Below are positions 34,668 through 57,900 of a DNA stretch of 64,000 nucleotides, in pieces. A model generated the notes under the pieces. The model made no database searches. It saw only the letters and a list, made by a program, of their open reading frames with translations, and was not told the origin of the DNA. The position numbers and the translations under genes are program-made. Every line of letters starts with the position of its first letter. The first letter of the stretch is position 1. Where the stretch lies: assembly GCA_903813345.2 (NCBI GenBank), contig CAIIXF020000006.1, positions 27,909,936 through 27,973,935 of the forward strand. Direction: 5' to 3'. Source of the stretch: Owenia fusiformis (taxonomy: Eukaryota; Annelida; Polychaeta; Sabellida; Oweniidae).

Positions 34668-36040
34668 AACAAATTCTTAAAACTTCCAATAACTTAACAA
34701 ATACTGTTTAGACTGACTTCAGTTTTTTTCAAAATCATCTACAAGTTTGCAGAAGTTCAAATCTGACTTTATATTTAAGATTTGACCTTCAGTGACCTTT
34801 TCAAGGTCTAAAAAGGTAAAAAGGTATTTTTAAATTGCTTCAAATTAAACAATTTTTTTCAAAATCATATACAGGGTGGTCCAAAAAAAGTGAACCCCTG
34901 CAACAGGCTATATTTTCCTTAATACATGCATGGATTTGCTCATATTATCACATCTTGTAGAGAAAGGTCTAAAATTTTTGTTGATACCATAATTTATTCT
35001 CAGTCTTGAATTTAGAAGAAATTACAAGACTTGAACAAACATGCCTCAAATTAGATTTTCTGCAAAATTTTACCGATGTGATTGACGGAAATTGTTGATA
35101 CACATTAGATGATCTTAAAAAAGCTTTCGGTGAAAGATTATAAGTTTAAACCCTACCATATGACAAATGGGACACTATTTGAGCAGAAAACACATTTCAC
35201 ACTTTTATTGACCATTTTGAAGCTGTTTTAACCATTCAACAGTTTAGAGGCATGTTACCTACACAAACGGGTAGAGGGGGGGGCAAAGTTACCCCTTGTT
35301 ACCCAAAATCTGAGAAGCCCTTTATATAAAATCTAACAAAAATCAAAAGGAAATCTAATATTCAGTGTTTTGAGCCATATTTCATTAAAATTGGTTCATG
35401 ATTAATGAAATTATTGACATTTTAAGACCATATAGGGTTATGTTGCGATTTCACTTGAAGGTGTTCTCGTCTTTGGAAACATTGAACATTTCTTTTGATC
35501 ACAATAACTTTGCAACTAACAGAGGTAGAATGCTAATTTTTACATCATATTGTGTGGGATTGAAAACCAAACAAAGTCAGAAAACATTCCAAACTCCGGC
35601 TTAAAAGATTTCCATGGGAACATTGTTGAAGGGTTGAAGAATCGCACATATTGAAGTTCACATTTTACCCATTTTCAGTGATGTATCGTTAGGGCTTATA
35701 ATTTCTGCAAATTTCAATACTAAAAAAATGTATAGTACCAACAAAAATTTTAGACCTTCTTCCACAACATGTGAAACTATGACAGTATGAAAGGATTCCT
35801 GCAGGTAATAAGGGAAATATAGCCGGTTGCAAGGGTTCACTTTTTTGGACCACCCTGTACAAGTTATCAGAAGTTCAAATCTGACTTGAGATTTGACCTT
35901 GTTCTCAAGGTCAATAAAGGTCGAATTTTTTCAAATTGCTTCAAATTGACCAATTTTTTTCAAAGTCATCTACAAGGCCTCATGCTCAAGAATTCAAATC
36001 TGACATAAGATTGAACTAATAATATTGTGAGAAACTAAGT
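34668..36040. repeat. Tandem repeat, three units with TTCAAAATCATCTACAAG
   Basis: Units start near 34725, 34851 (interrupted by the MITE at 34872-35857) and 35953. Each contains GAAGTTCAAATCTGACTT and an AAGGTC-rich stretch; the period is about 125-150 bases after removing the MITE. Confidence 0.65.
34872..35857. mobile_element. TA-flanked mariner-like MITE with CAGGGTGGTCC ends
   Basis: The left end CAGGGTGGTCCAAAAAAAGT is inverted at the right (ACTTTTTTGGACCACCCTG). TA lies at 34870-34871 and 35858-35859. The neighbouring tandem unit (34737) reads ATCATCTACAAG where this copy reads ATCATA-element-TACAAG, so the empty site is visible. 986 bp. The short plus-strand frame at 35398-35604 is not recognisable as a transposase. 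Confidence 0.8.
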
Positions 36041-36049
36041 GTTGACATT

Positions 36050-36650
36050 TTGGTGGTGACATGTTAATGCCTTGTTGCTTTTGGCTTATGCAGGGTAGTT
36101 CAAAATGCACGAAGAAATATTTAGCCCATGAAAGAAATCCATGATTTAGGTATGCTTTTACATACCCATTAAAAGTAACCTTTGATCTCGAGTCAAAAGG
36201 GAACGATATGAATGTGGTCTGTTATTCAAAAAAATTCGTTCGAAAAAACTATAATTGATTTAAGTTGTGTTTTTAGTGCAACCTTACTTTAAAATTTCGC
36301 GAATGCAACTGCCTGTGGAAAAGTAATGGTAGTTCCTAGGAAGCACGGTCCGTACTAGATACTAGCTGCCATTTTATTACATCTTTAAGCCGTTTTATGA
36401 AGCCTGTGGTACTAACGTATTGAACACTAAACTATATATTAATAACATACGAAACCTGCAATTAGTAGACTACAGCTCTGATATTGATTACAAACCAGTG
36501 TTCCCACTTGGGAAAGATACACAGTGTGAAATGCAGCTCGAACGCGTGACACACATCCAAGTAGTCGACCAATAGCATCCCAACAAGCATAAGTAACTAT
36601 CAATGATTGGTTGAAATGTAACACTGTGAGTTCTAAAAACACAGCAAAAC
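36050..36650. other. Intergenic, nothing identified
   Basis: A short minus-strand open frame (36439-36705) shows no recognisable domain and runs into the next palindrome. Confidence 0.35.
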
Positions 36651-37431
36651 ACCTCATGTAGACAGATCGCCTAAAATAACATTCATATGATGCGAGACTC
36701 GACATTCACCAGGAAACTAGAAATATTTTGTCCCCCATGAAGCAAATAGATTTTTTACTGCTTTAATAAATGGTCAATGGTAGTCGCATTGAGTTTTATA
36801 AGTATAATAATAGCATATCGAATTTTTCAAAACAGAAATTCAAAAAACATGTATAAATAGTAAGGCATGCAGGTTCGATTCCCCCTGGTAGAATTAACTT
36901 GGCCTCATACATGTCATACAATTGATATTTGAAGCCCAACTATTATTCGAACTTATGATCGGACATAAGTATGACATAAGTATTCATTACCTTGAAGTAC
37001 ACATCATACTTATGTCCGATCATAATTTCGAATAATAGTAATAATAATTGTATGACTTACACGAGACCAGTGTTAATGCTACCAGGGGGGATTGGACCTA
37101 CAGGCCTTACTATTTATACATGTTTTTCTGTTTTGGAAAATTCAATATTTGATGTATATTTCTTAGTTTTTCAAAGAAATCTACAAATATTTCGTTGCGG
37201 TTTCATCTTTACATCGTCATTTCAATCACCGCCATCATTTTTCAAACGAGTTACCTTGAAATATCAAGACGGAATGCTATTCTCATACTTATAAAACTTA
37301 ATGTGACTGTCATTCATCATTTATTAAGCAGTATAAAATTAATTTGCATCATGGGTGATAAAAAGTTTTCCTGGTGAATGTCGAGTCTCGCATCATACCA
37401 ATGTAATTTTAGGCGATCTGTCTGCATGGGG
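36651..37431. mobile_element. Foldback element of about 780 bp
   Basis: GTAGACAGATCGCCTAAAAT at 36658 pairs with ATTTTAGGCGATCTGTCTGC ending at 37424. Inner arms pair at 36841-36905 and 37060-37125 (AAATAGTAAGG/CCTTACTATTT) and again around 36955-37040 (ATCGGACATAAGTATG/CATACTTATGTCCGAT). Arms are divergent near the outside and better matched near the centre. Confidence 0.65.
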
Positions 37432-37655
37432 TGATAAAGCGAGAGTTCTATGATATCCGTCAGACGATATTGAGAGACACGACGAGTAGGTAGGTCTTTC
37501 ATGCACGATTTCTGGGCAAGAAGGATTCCTGTTTGAGTTGAGGGCCCGCAGTCGGCCAAGTCTAGTACCATCTCGAGAGGAAAGGCCACGACCACTTCAG
37601 AGACCAATCCCACAGCCGATTCCCTAATGTCGCCTGGCATAGATTTTATCATATA

Positions 37656-38046
37656 GAGTCCATTTCACTGCTTCAGTTCGTCAGTAGAACGGCAAAAGTA
37701 AGAAATTGGGAGACCATTGTGCAATAATATATAGAAAATTATATTCATAATGTACATGAATGACATTTGTATATCTTGGATTGCTTCTAGTTTGGCTTAT
37801 AAAGTGTGTGGCCTCTTATATTTGGATGTTTCTCTGCCATGTTATTTTCAATAAGATTAACATGGCTGAAATTCTTCAAATTACAAGACGGCACAGGCTT
37901 ATTGCACAAAAAACTAAAAAATCTGAAATATACAAATGTCATTCATGTACATTATGAATATACTTTTCCATATATTATTGCACAATAGTCTCCCAATTTC
38001 TTATTTTTGCCGTTCTACTGATGAACTGAAGCAGTGAAATGGACTC
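37656..38046. mobile_element. TA-flanked foldback MITE, 391 bp
   Basis: The ends are GAGTCCATTTCACTGCTTCA and its reverse complement, with TA at 37654-37655 and 38047-38048. Arms of about 120 bases are nearly identical (ATGTACATGAATGACATTTG and complement). Confidence 0.75.
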
Positions 38047-38120
38047 TAAGGTACAGCTGGAAAATAACATTTTGGTAAAAAAAAATGCTACACCTGCACA
38101 TGTTATTTTCTGGTACAAAA

Positions 38121-38370
38121 TAAAGTATGAAGGCATGTGGCAATTTCGTTGCTTTTTTCAGGAAAGTATCATTACATTGAATTGTCTTCTTTTAAAATAT
38201 CTGGTAGAAATTCTGATATTGTACACTTTCTTTTTTTCCAAATTTTCTTTCCAAGTTTCCCGACAACACAAGAAATACCATTGACCTGTTTCCAGGTTTA
38301 CTAAAAGTAGACAATGTGATGATATTTTCCTGAAAAAAGCAAGGAAATACACACATGCCTTCATACTTAA
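38121..38370. mobile_element. Small foldback element
   Basis: TAAAGTATGAAGGCATGTG pairs with CACATGCCTTCATACTTAA, and GCTTTTTTCAGGAAA with TTTCCTGAAAAAAGC further in. It starts 75 bases after the preceding MITE. A sequence like its left flank (TGCACATGTTATTTTCTGGT) recurs inverted near 39800. Confidence 0.6.
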
Positions 38371-38520
38371 TTACCCCAACGAACGAAGTACTGTAGGGAT
38401 ATAGTGAAGCCCTCCGTCCGTCTGTTAACTCGAATACTAGTCGACAGATTTTTTTCAAGATGGCCGCCAGTTTACAAATGGCGCGAATTTTTCGCAAAAA
38501 TCTTATGTTTTTCATTTTAA

Positions 38521-39221
38521 GGTGCTATGGAAGTTAACAGGAAATGACAAAACAGGAAGTGACAATTTTTTTGCATTTTTAGATATTTTTTGAATAAATA
38601 TAACAGAGTTCTGGTTTGACCTCCAGTCAATTTAACTATTTCCACATATCATTTACATGACCAGGATCACAATGTGCATGGTCAGAATGACCCTAAACAT
38701 GATGAAATAACCTTTTTAGCCCTTTGAAAGTGTGACTGAAAAAAAGCTAAAAGTAGGAGCGTAGGGATAGTCACTGAACAGAGTCTTTTGAATTTTTCAG
38801 AAAATGTGCCCAATATAATGCTCTAACTAGTACAATCTTTGAAATTTTAGAAAATTGTCTTAAACAAAAATGGCGGTCATAAAAAGGAAAATAGATCGCT
38901 TTTCAAATCAGTTTTATCATTTTTTTTCTTTTTCTATGAATGATATCAAGTTTTCAAAGATTGTATCATTAAGAGCAATATATTGGGCACATTTTCTGAA
39001 AAATTCAAAAGATTCTGTTCAGTGACCTTCCCTACGCTCCTACTTTTAGCCTTTTTTCAGTCACACTTTCAAAGGACTAAAAAGGTTATTTCATCATGTT
39101 AAGGGTCATTCTGACCATACACATTGTGATCCTGGTCATGTAAATGATATGTGGAAATAGTTAAATTGACTGGAGGTCAAACCAGAACTCTGTTATCTCT
39201 GTTATCTGTTATCTTATCACC
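38521..39221. mobile_element. TTAA-flanked foldback MITE, copy 2
   Basis: Relative of 22057-22813 (shared ATGGAAGTTAACAGGAAATG, TTTACATGACCAGGA, AATATATTGGGCACATTTTC). TTAA lies at 38517-38520 and 39222-39225. The right end is degraded by a short GTTATCT repeat (39191-39214). Confidence 0.7.
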
Positions 39222-39225
39222 TTAA

Positions 39226-39920
39226 ACCAAAATAACATTTTGGCAGTAGATTAACAACATCTACCTGTTTCACATATATCCCGGGTTTTTCACCCTGACC
39301 CCCAGGGGCCGAAAATGCGGGGTTGGGAAAATAGGAATTTGCGTTAATTTTGAGAAGTTTTTGAAGTAAAGCTTTATTATACTCAAATGAAAGGCAATTT
39401 AGAGTAGATTGCAAATATTGTAGCATTTTTCTGATTCGGGCCTCAAAAATTTCAAAATGGCCGCCTAATGCGGGATTTCGCAATTATTTTATGATCTCTT
39501 AAAAGTATGGCTAAATTATACTCAAATTGAAGGAATTTTAGAGTAGATCACAATTATGGCATTGTTTTTCCGATTTGCGCCTCTAAAAATTCAAAATGGC
39601 TGACTAGAGCAGAAATTCGCCATTGCTTAGAGTTATCTTTAAAGTATGGTTACATGATACTACAATGATTTAAAATATTTATTGAAGGTACAGTGTAAGA
39701 GTAGATGGTAAATATTACATTGTGACTGTACAGATTGATGATTTATATAGTGTTCTTTGGGATTTGCTACTCCGTGGAGTTGCCATTTTCTAGTTTTGTA
39801 CCAGAAAATAACATGTGCAGGTATAGTAATTTTTACCAAAATGTTACGTTCCTTCTTTACACCCCGCCCCCCCCCCATCCCCCAGATGACATGCCATTTA
39901 TAGTTTCCCTGTATTTCCTG
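39226..39920. repeat. Dispersed repeat (AAAATGGCCGCC family) and C-run
   Basis: Related in parts to 12700-13440 in the opposite orientation (CACATATATCCCGGGTTTTT against AAAAACTTGGAATATATGTG). A C-rich run lies at 39861-39876. No gene. Confidence 0.45.
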
Positions 39921-40034
39921 GGTCACATTTGCTCCAATTCACACCGGCGCCCGGCCGATTGAGTATTTTGTTCAAAACTGAATACAATTTTGAACAGAAT
40001 ACACAATCGGCCGGGCGCCTGTGCAAATGTGACC
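39921..40034. mobile_element. Mini-foldback with GGCGCCCGGCCGATTG core, copy 1
   Basis: 114 bp, outer ends GGTCACATTTGC/GCAAATGTGACC, then GGCGCCCGGCCGATTG and ATTTTGTTCAAAA with complements. It lies 145 bases before the DHPS copy 2 start codon. A second copy lies at 49943-50124. Confidence 0.75.
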
Positions 40035-40179
40035 TACGTGTATGCATAAATTGAAGGACCATGCTTTAGTATGTCGATGGTTTGTTCTTTTATTGACAAG
40101 TTGTGCTTTAAGATGTTTACAACATTATATTTATTGCTATATTTCCAGTACTTGAAAAACGGTTAATCAATTATCTAAC

Positions 40180-50805
<10,626 letters not shown>

Positions 50806-51339
50806 TCCATCAAATGGACGATTTTAAAGCATGTTGATGATAGCTAAAGATTCAATTGCCAACTTGGAATTATAGAATTGATGAGAATATAATCAATTTC
50901 ACTGCATCTAAAATAGCTATACACTCTTGGAAATATTGAATGCGACTTTAGTGAAGTGTGTTTGTTTGATATAACACAATTGTGTATGGACAACATTATA
51001 TATAAGGCTTTACATGTATATATAGGTACAAAGATGACCAACTTTCATTATTTCAGCCTAAAGGATATCGGTGCTTCCATTGTATGGCATGAAAAAATGT
51101 ACTGTACTTCAAATATGATTTTCATTGAGAAAACTATATATACAATGGCAAGATTTCAGCAATTTGTTAACAAGTTTTAACACGTTTATATACATGTTGA
51201 TGAACTATTGTATAATATTACACATGTGGTATATTGTGTATGAAAACCTATAACCGTACTACAGGTAAAACTCTATGAAATAAATATTCAAAATAAATTT
51301 TTGAAAAAACTGCAATCATCTTTAAATATGAATAATTTA
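50806..51339 (+). other. 3' flank of DHPS copy 2
   Basis: Non-coding. AATAAA signals at about 51280 and 51292 may be the polyadenylation site of DHPS copy 2. Confidence 0.4.
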
Positions 51340-51600
51340 AAAACTGTAAACAAGAAAATGATATTGGGTTTGATTTTATAACTATTAGAGTCATAGTCAA
51401 ATATAAGTAATTAATACTGTTAACAGGGAATATGATATTGGGTTTGATTTGATAAATATTAGAATCTTATTCAAATATAAGTAATTAATACTGTTAACAG
51501 GGAATATGATATTGGGGTTGATTCTATAACTATCAGAATCATATTCAAATATAAATAATTTAATAACAGGAAATATAATATTGGGTTTGCTTTTACAACT
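51340..51600. repeat. 75-bp tandem repeat, about 3.5 units
   Basis: Units contain GATATTGGGTTTGATTTTAT and ATTCAAATATAAGTAATTAA. Confidence 0.8.
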
Positions 51601-52424
51601 TGCTAATTTTTCCAAGTTATCTGACCTTCCCCGTCCGTTAATAAAAAAAAGTATGACAGTTGATAAGACCATATTGCGAATCTGCAATAAAAGTGATTTG
51701 AATCTAAATATTGTTGCGAAACTGAGATAGGTAGGTTTGAGGTTTTTTAAAAGTGGTACTGAAATAATAAAAAAAATATGTGGAATATACACTGCAGTGT
51801 ATAAGGATCCAATAGAAAATTCAGGTACAATCCTGTCTAGTACAATTGCTTAGTGGTCCACCAAACGCATTCCTCATGAACATGCATAATCATAAAAATA
51901 GTACAATGATCTGAATAGTACCTGACCCATCTTTTCAGAAAATGTGTTCCCATAATTCCCACCATGATCTGTGTGATAATGGTGAGTAAAACATAATCAC
52001 ACTACCCTACCACGTGACCACATTTAAAAATGATACAGGGTACGGTTAAGTTGCAAATGGAGCGGGTATTCTCTATCTTTGTCCATTGGGCTTTTCTGGT
52101 AATGATACGTTGCAAACTGCTCGATGAATCTATACAATGTATAGTAGAACACTTAGAATATGTGTAAAATCTAGTATACATTCAGAGCTATGGAAATAAA
52201 CAAACGTCCTCCATTTGCAACTTCCCTGTAGCCTGTACTTCTTTTAAAGGAATACAGGATACAGTACGGGGGTATAGTAGTGTGATAATAGTCACAATAC
52301 GGGGGCGTTACCTGGATTCAAAAATGGGCTGTCTCTTGGCTAGTTACGTAATGGCCCACACGATTTTGACACGTGTTAACCCTACATACTTTTGCTGAAA
52401 ATATTAGTAATGCCCTTATCGCCC
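51601..52424. other. Intergenic; degenerate foldback at about 51993-52300
   Basis: TAATCACACTACCCTACC and GGTTAAGTTGCAAATGGAG on the left have reverse-complement partners near 52290 and 52210. No gene. Confidence 0.45.
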
Positions 52425-53003
52425 ACAAATCTCGATAAGAGCTGGACAATCATGAAAAAGTATCACCAGCTCAGAGCATTGACACATGACATCAACCCAG
52501 GATATCAACACATGACATCCACCCAGGATATCAACACATGACATCAATCCAAGACATCTACACATGACATCAACACAGGATATCAACACATGACGTCAAC
52601 CCAGAAAATCAACACATCCCACCAATCCAGGACATCAACACATGACTTCAACTCAGGACATCAGCACATGACATCAACCCAGGATATCAATACATGGCAT
52701 TAATCCAGGACATCAACACATGACATCAGCACATGACATCAGCACAAATCTCGATAAAAGCTGGACAAAATCATGAAAAAGTACCATCAACACAGAACAT
52801 CGACACCTGCCATCAATCCAGGACATCAACCCAGGATATCAACCCATGACATCAATCCAGGACATCAACACATGACATGAACAGAGGACATCAACACATG
52901 GCATCAACCCAGGATATCAACATATGACATCAACCCATGACATAAGCACATGACGTCAACCCAGGACATAGATACAGGCTATCAACCCAGGACATCAACA
53001 CAC
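52425..53003. repeat. Minisatellite ACATGACATCAACCCAGGA
   Basis: Alternating 13-15-base units (ACATGACATCAAC, CCAGGATATCAAC). A leader of about 55 bases (AAATCTCGATAAGAGCTGGA...) occurs at 52428 and again at 52746, so the array has a higher-order period near 318 bases. Confidence 0.85.
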
Positions 53004-54815
53004 ATACATGTACTTGTATATTTCCCAGAAAGAGTTTATTAGTCCTAAATCAATACGAAATTATATAGTCAAATTAAGTTTGTGTTAATCAGCTGGTAAA
53101 TATATTCAATGATTAAATAATTTAAGTCAAAGTTAATCACCTATTTTGCTGGCCTTTGTACACTTTACCTGACAGTAATGTTTTTTATTCATCCTTAATT
53201 ATTGCTCATTGTTTCCTTTACTTGGACGCAAGTGTCAGAAACTGAAAGAAAGCTACTCAAACATATTTTGCACAATGACGTTTTTGAAACTAAGCCATGA
53301 ATAACCATTGATAAGAGACTACTAAATAATTTAATTGAGTCTTCTGTTTTTAATAAATACATTTGCTGATATAAGTGCCAAGAAGCAACACAAATGCAAA
53401 TGTTTTTTCTATTTTTTAAATTTTAATGACTTATCGACAGATGTTGGCCACTACTGTTGTTCTTATAAACCTTGATCACTACAAAACAGGTACGAGGTCA
53501 ACGGCCTTTGAGAAAAGGACCGTTAGTCCCTTAGCTGCTCCAAAAAATGTGCCGTTGTTCAGTACTCCGCCACAAAAAAATGAACATACCGTTTGAAATA
53601 ACCGACTTCACTTATATATTTCGTTTTGGTTGTAACAATAGCATTTGCCTCTAAAATCGGGTCATACAAGGCTGCCCTACTGGAAACAACTTTTTTATAT
53701 ATTTTTTACTTTTTTACCACATAACTGCATTTGTAATAGGACGTGAATTGATTTTGATAAAAATTAAGTTCTTTTGATTAACAAGAGACTATAGACTTTG
53801 GAAAATGTCATTCTCTAGTAGCAACTGTCAGCTGATGATTCGTTTGCAATTTTATGGCCGACTCGTTTAAATATACTCCTCAAAAAATGTTCAGAAAGCA
53901 TTTTTAACAAATGTTTTACTGAAAAGATATTCCAAAATTTGAGTTGCCCCTAAGCCACCATTCCCCATTTGTTCAAATTTTTGAATATCTTTTCAGTAAA
54001 ACATTTGTTAAAAATACTTTCTGAATAGAAAATTGTTGTGTAATGACATGAAATTATAATTACAAATGTAAGTTTGGCACAATCCATGAATGTGCTGTCA
54101 GTATTGTGTTATACGCTGAGGCCATCTAGCGGAAATAAATAGAACTAGACGCCATCTTGAAAAGAGCATGGTTTTGTTGAACTAGATGTTAAATGGATCA
54201 ATTACATCTTATAGTGAGTTAATCACCTGGAATAAGCAATTCTACAAAAATCGAATGGTTTTACGTTGACATGATAAACTCGCTTATATTGGTAAAATGT
54301 TCTAGTCCTTAACATTTTTTGAGGAGTATATTTAAACGAGTCGGCCATAAAATTGCAAAACAAATATGGGGGTTAACATGTAAACCTATGAGGAAAACCA
54401 TTGGTCCTTAACCTTTTTTGAGGAGTATATTATGAATAATACCTGCTACAATTAATTCAAATAAGTCAATGCCACATAGTGCAGTACATTTCCATGACAA
54501 AACCAGACCATCTCGTTTTATGAAATAACTTCAATAAGTAAAAGTCTTTGAACTTCGTGTGTACTTTACATGAGGGGAATCGATAGAAACCGGTTGTGAG
54601 GTATGTACTTGCGTGTCAGATCAGATGGCCAGGCCATTTCAAACTGGCACTACATACATATAACATAATAGATGATTTTAATTATAAATTGATAAGTTGA
54701 ATGAAGGAGCAAATAAAATAAAGTTTGACTGAAAGAATGAAATCATTGAACGCCTTTTTAATAAAAGTGAATATAAAATTCATTTGTACTTCAGCGTAGC
54801 AGCATTAAAAAATGG
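53004..54815. other. Intergenic upstream of the lyase gene; foldback at 53843-54359
   Basis: Outer arms TTTGCAATTTTATGGCCGAC (53844) and its complement (ends near 54359), continuing to CTCAAAAAATG. A second, inner inverted repeat pairs about 53891-53935 with about 53978-54025 (TTAACAAATGTTTTACTGAA). A third partial copy of the end (TTTTTTGAGGAGTATAT) lies at 54413. No gene. Confidence 0.55.
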
Positions 54816-54849
54816 TATAAATTGATTAACCTGTTAGAGTCGGCTCAGT
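54816..54849 (+). promoter_or_regulatory. TATA box and initiator of the lyase gene
   Basis: TATAAAT at 54816 and TCAGT at 54845 (initiator-like), about 30 bases apart as expected, 56 bases before the start codon. Confidence 0.55.
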
Positions 54850-54904
54850 ACCTCGAGAGAACTCCCGTATTAACTTGAGACAAGGGAGTCAAGAGAACCT
54901 AACA

Positions 54905-57900
54905 ATGGGGACAGGTTGTATGAGAACTACCTTGAGTTTATTCTCATTGATAGTCATAATAAAGTGTTGTTTTGCGAACTTGTCTGCAGTTGGTGACAAT
55001 TTTAGGGCGTTGGCCATGCCTCCGGACGGAGCTGGAGAGAGAGACGCCATTCGAACATCATTCAGAATTATCCATCCAGCCACGATCAACGCCGATGGCA
55101 GCTTCAATGATATCAACTACGGAGATAAAAGTGGTCGTATAAAACATGGGGAACGTTTAAGTAAACTCATCCAAGCTTATTATCTAAATATACCAGTGGA
55201 TTACAAGTACAATTATTTTTATCAGAATTCAACTACTTGGCAGTGGATCGCAAAATCTTGGGAGTTCGTAGCCTATGTCGCTCCTGACGTCACGGACTGG
55301 AACTGGTGGACGGCACAAATCGGTACCCCAAGGTCCTTCTGGCAAGGTCTCTTCCTGTCAAGAGGAAAAATCAGTGATACATTGTACGACGATATGATCA
55401 AAAGATATTGGACGAATGCTAAAGTTTGGGACGTTTCAACCATAGATGGTAAAATGTCGGCATCAAATTTGGCCAATAGGGGATTTCTAGGGTTGTTTGA
55501 GACGTTTTATCAAGGTGAAGGTCGATTTAGTGACAGACGGAACGCGCTCCTTCAACTTTTGGAGAAGGAAGTAGTAAATAAAGCTGCATATCAAGGTAAG
55601 AAAAATTACAATTTATTTTATCGGATCAGTTTAGCATTTCGGAATCTATCGTTTAAAATTGTACCAATAATCTATACAAATTAATCGTTCTTCCTATACA
55701 GGAGAGGGTGTAGGAGCTGATTATTGTATCCACGTACATAACATACATGAGGGGGTATGGGAGGTCCCTTACTACAGTTCACACCTACGATTGATGATCT
55801 ACAATGGCGGATACGGGGCAGAATATCTCAAGAGATTTGCTTTCATCTACATTCTTCTTCAGAAAACTCCATACCAGGTAACGCAGCCTCTCTCTCTCAT
55901 TCCCTCAACACGTTTCTATAACTTTAAAATGCTACTTTCAAGCATCTAACCACTGTTATGTTTTCAGGTCGATGAGGTCGTGTTGTCAGAATTCATTAAT
56001 GTGTTCTTGGAGTGTCATCAATATTTGGTTCGCGGCAAAACATTTGAGCCGTCCGCTGTCGGACGTAATATCGATGATAACCAGCGAGTGACTTATTGGG
56101 CGGCTTACGACTCCGTGTACAAAGTGAGTGAAGTCATATGTTTGCCATTTTCTTAGATTTTTCACTTTGGTATCTCAATTTCTTCAACAATTTTTTACGA
56201 TACGTGAAATATGATCGGTGATTGTTCTGCTTTTTGAGTTTTCCATATTATTTGTGTTGCTTCATCATAGGTCGCAGTATTGCTGTTGCAACTTGACTTC
56301 CGCAGACAAGAATTAGAAAACGTAATTACAAGATATCAAAACAATGGTCCAACTAGTGCGTCAAACGCCCTCATTGGTAACAGGGGATTATTCGCCTCAG
56401 ATATGATGGTCCACCATAGATTAGGCTACATGGCGAGTGTGCGTATGTTTTCTACTCGCACGGTCCGACCAGAGACGTGGGTAAACGCCCGCAGAACAAG
56501 AAATCCCTACGGGTAATAACATATTGCATATTTGTGTCTTTCTAAGCAGAATTAATTATACCTTTTTACGAGGGCTGATCAATAAAAAATGGACGTTTTA
56601 TTCAGGGATGCTTTTTATAGACCAATCGCATGATATTGTTTCATTAAAAATATTTTCAGTTAAAAAGAATTTAAAATATTTGACTGTACTGTAACTAAAA
56701 AAATTAATATATTGTCCATATGTTTTGAAACTCAAGGTACTATACTGGAGATGGATTTGTGTCACTCTTGCAGGACGATCACGAGTTTGGAGTAAGATTC
56801 AACGAGGTTTTTCAATATTGGGATTGGGAAAAAATTCCAGGTATGTGAATGCAAGGATACACAACACGCCTATATAGAACCATGCATAATGTAATCCCTT
56901 TATATCTGTTATTACCAACTGAACCATACTTGTTACCTCGTAACCATAATTTGTTTTTCTTTAAACTGGTGATCGATTGAAGGTGCTTGTTGCTGTTCAG
57001 TTGTTTTGTTGTTTCTTTTCATTTGTCACATCGTTTCCTTATTAATGTGCATCATATTGCAGGTACCACCGTTGTCATCAGTGGAAAGGTTCCCCAGGAG
57101 GGGATGGAGAGGGTTGGCGGCATTCCAAACTTTCCTCATCACATAAGCAATGCCAAATTTGTTGGCAGTGCCTCGGATGGAATGTACGGTGCTTCTGTGA
57201 TGGTCTACGATCGTCCAACCGTCAATATAACAATGAAGAAGTCTTGGTTTTTCTTTGATGATGAAGTCGTCTGCTTGGGTAGTGATATAGAGCGACGTGA
57301 AACCAATGAGGTGACCGAACTACCGATTATCACTACGCTGAATCAAATAGTCCAAGATGGTAACATTGCGTATAGCGTATCAGGAACATGGCAAACTGTA
57401 GGCTCGGACACGTCGTTACAAATCCCAAATGCTAAATGGATTCATCACGCCAACATGGGATATGTGTTTCCAAACGGGGCAGATGCCAGTATCGAATCCT
57501 ATGCTAGGACAGCAAATGGTAAAACTCTGGAAGTCGCTACCATGTGGATGGAACATGGTGTTAAACCGTATGCGTACATCATGTACCCAGGTGTAACCAT
57601 AGCTCAAACTGAGGAACGCCAGACTTATCCATCAGTGTTGATCTTGCAACAGGACTCAAATGCCCACACCGTGTACCAGTTAACACTTGATATACTCTCG
57701 ATGGTTGTATTCTCCGGTCCATACTCCTTTGTTCATCCAAAATCATCTTACTCCATTACAGTTGACAAGGCTTGTATTGTGATGATTCAGCACCTTGGCA
57801 ACAGTATGTCAGTTACTGTTTCATTCCCTACGCAGTTGGCTGCGACGGTCAGCATTTCATTAGGTCTGAATGTAAACGGCGATGGCGCACATTACAATCC

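Noticed and set aside
36871-36885. GGTTCGATTCC, a perfect tRNA B-box
   Set aside because: The T-stem does not pair properly, no A-box or acceptor stem is present, and it lies inside a palindromic element.
37317-37652. 111-residue minus-strand open frame
   Set aside because: Half of it lies in a palindrome arm, no domain is recognised, and no splice structure or start context supports it.
54875-54904. Earlier in-frame start of the lyase gene
   Set aside because: The frame opens with TTG there, not ATG; the first ATG with good context and signal peptide is at 54905.
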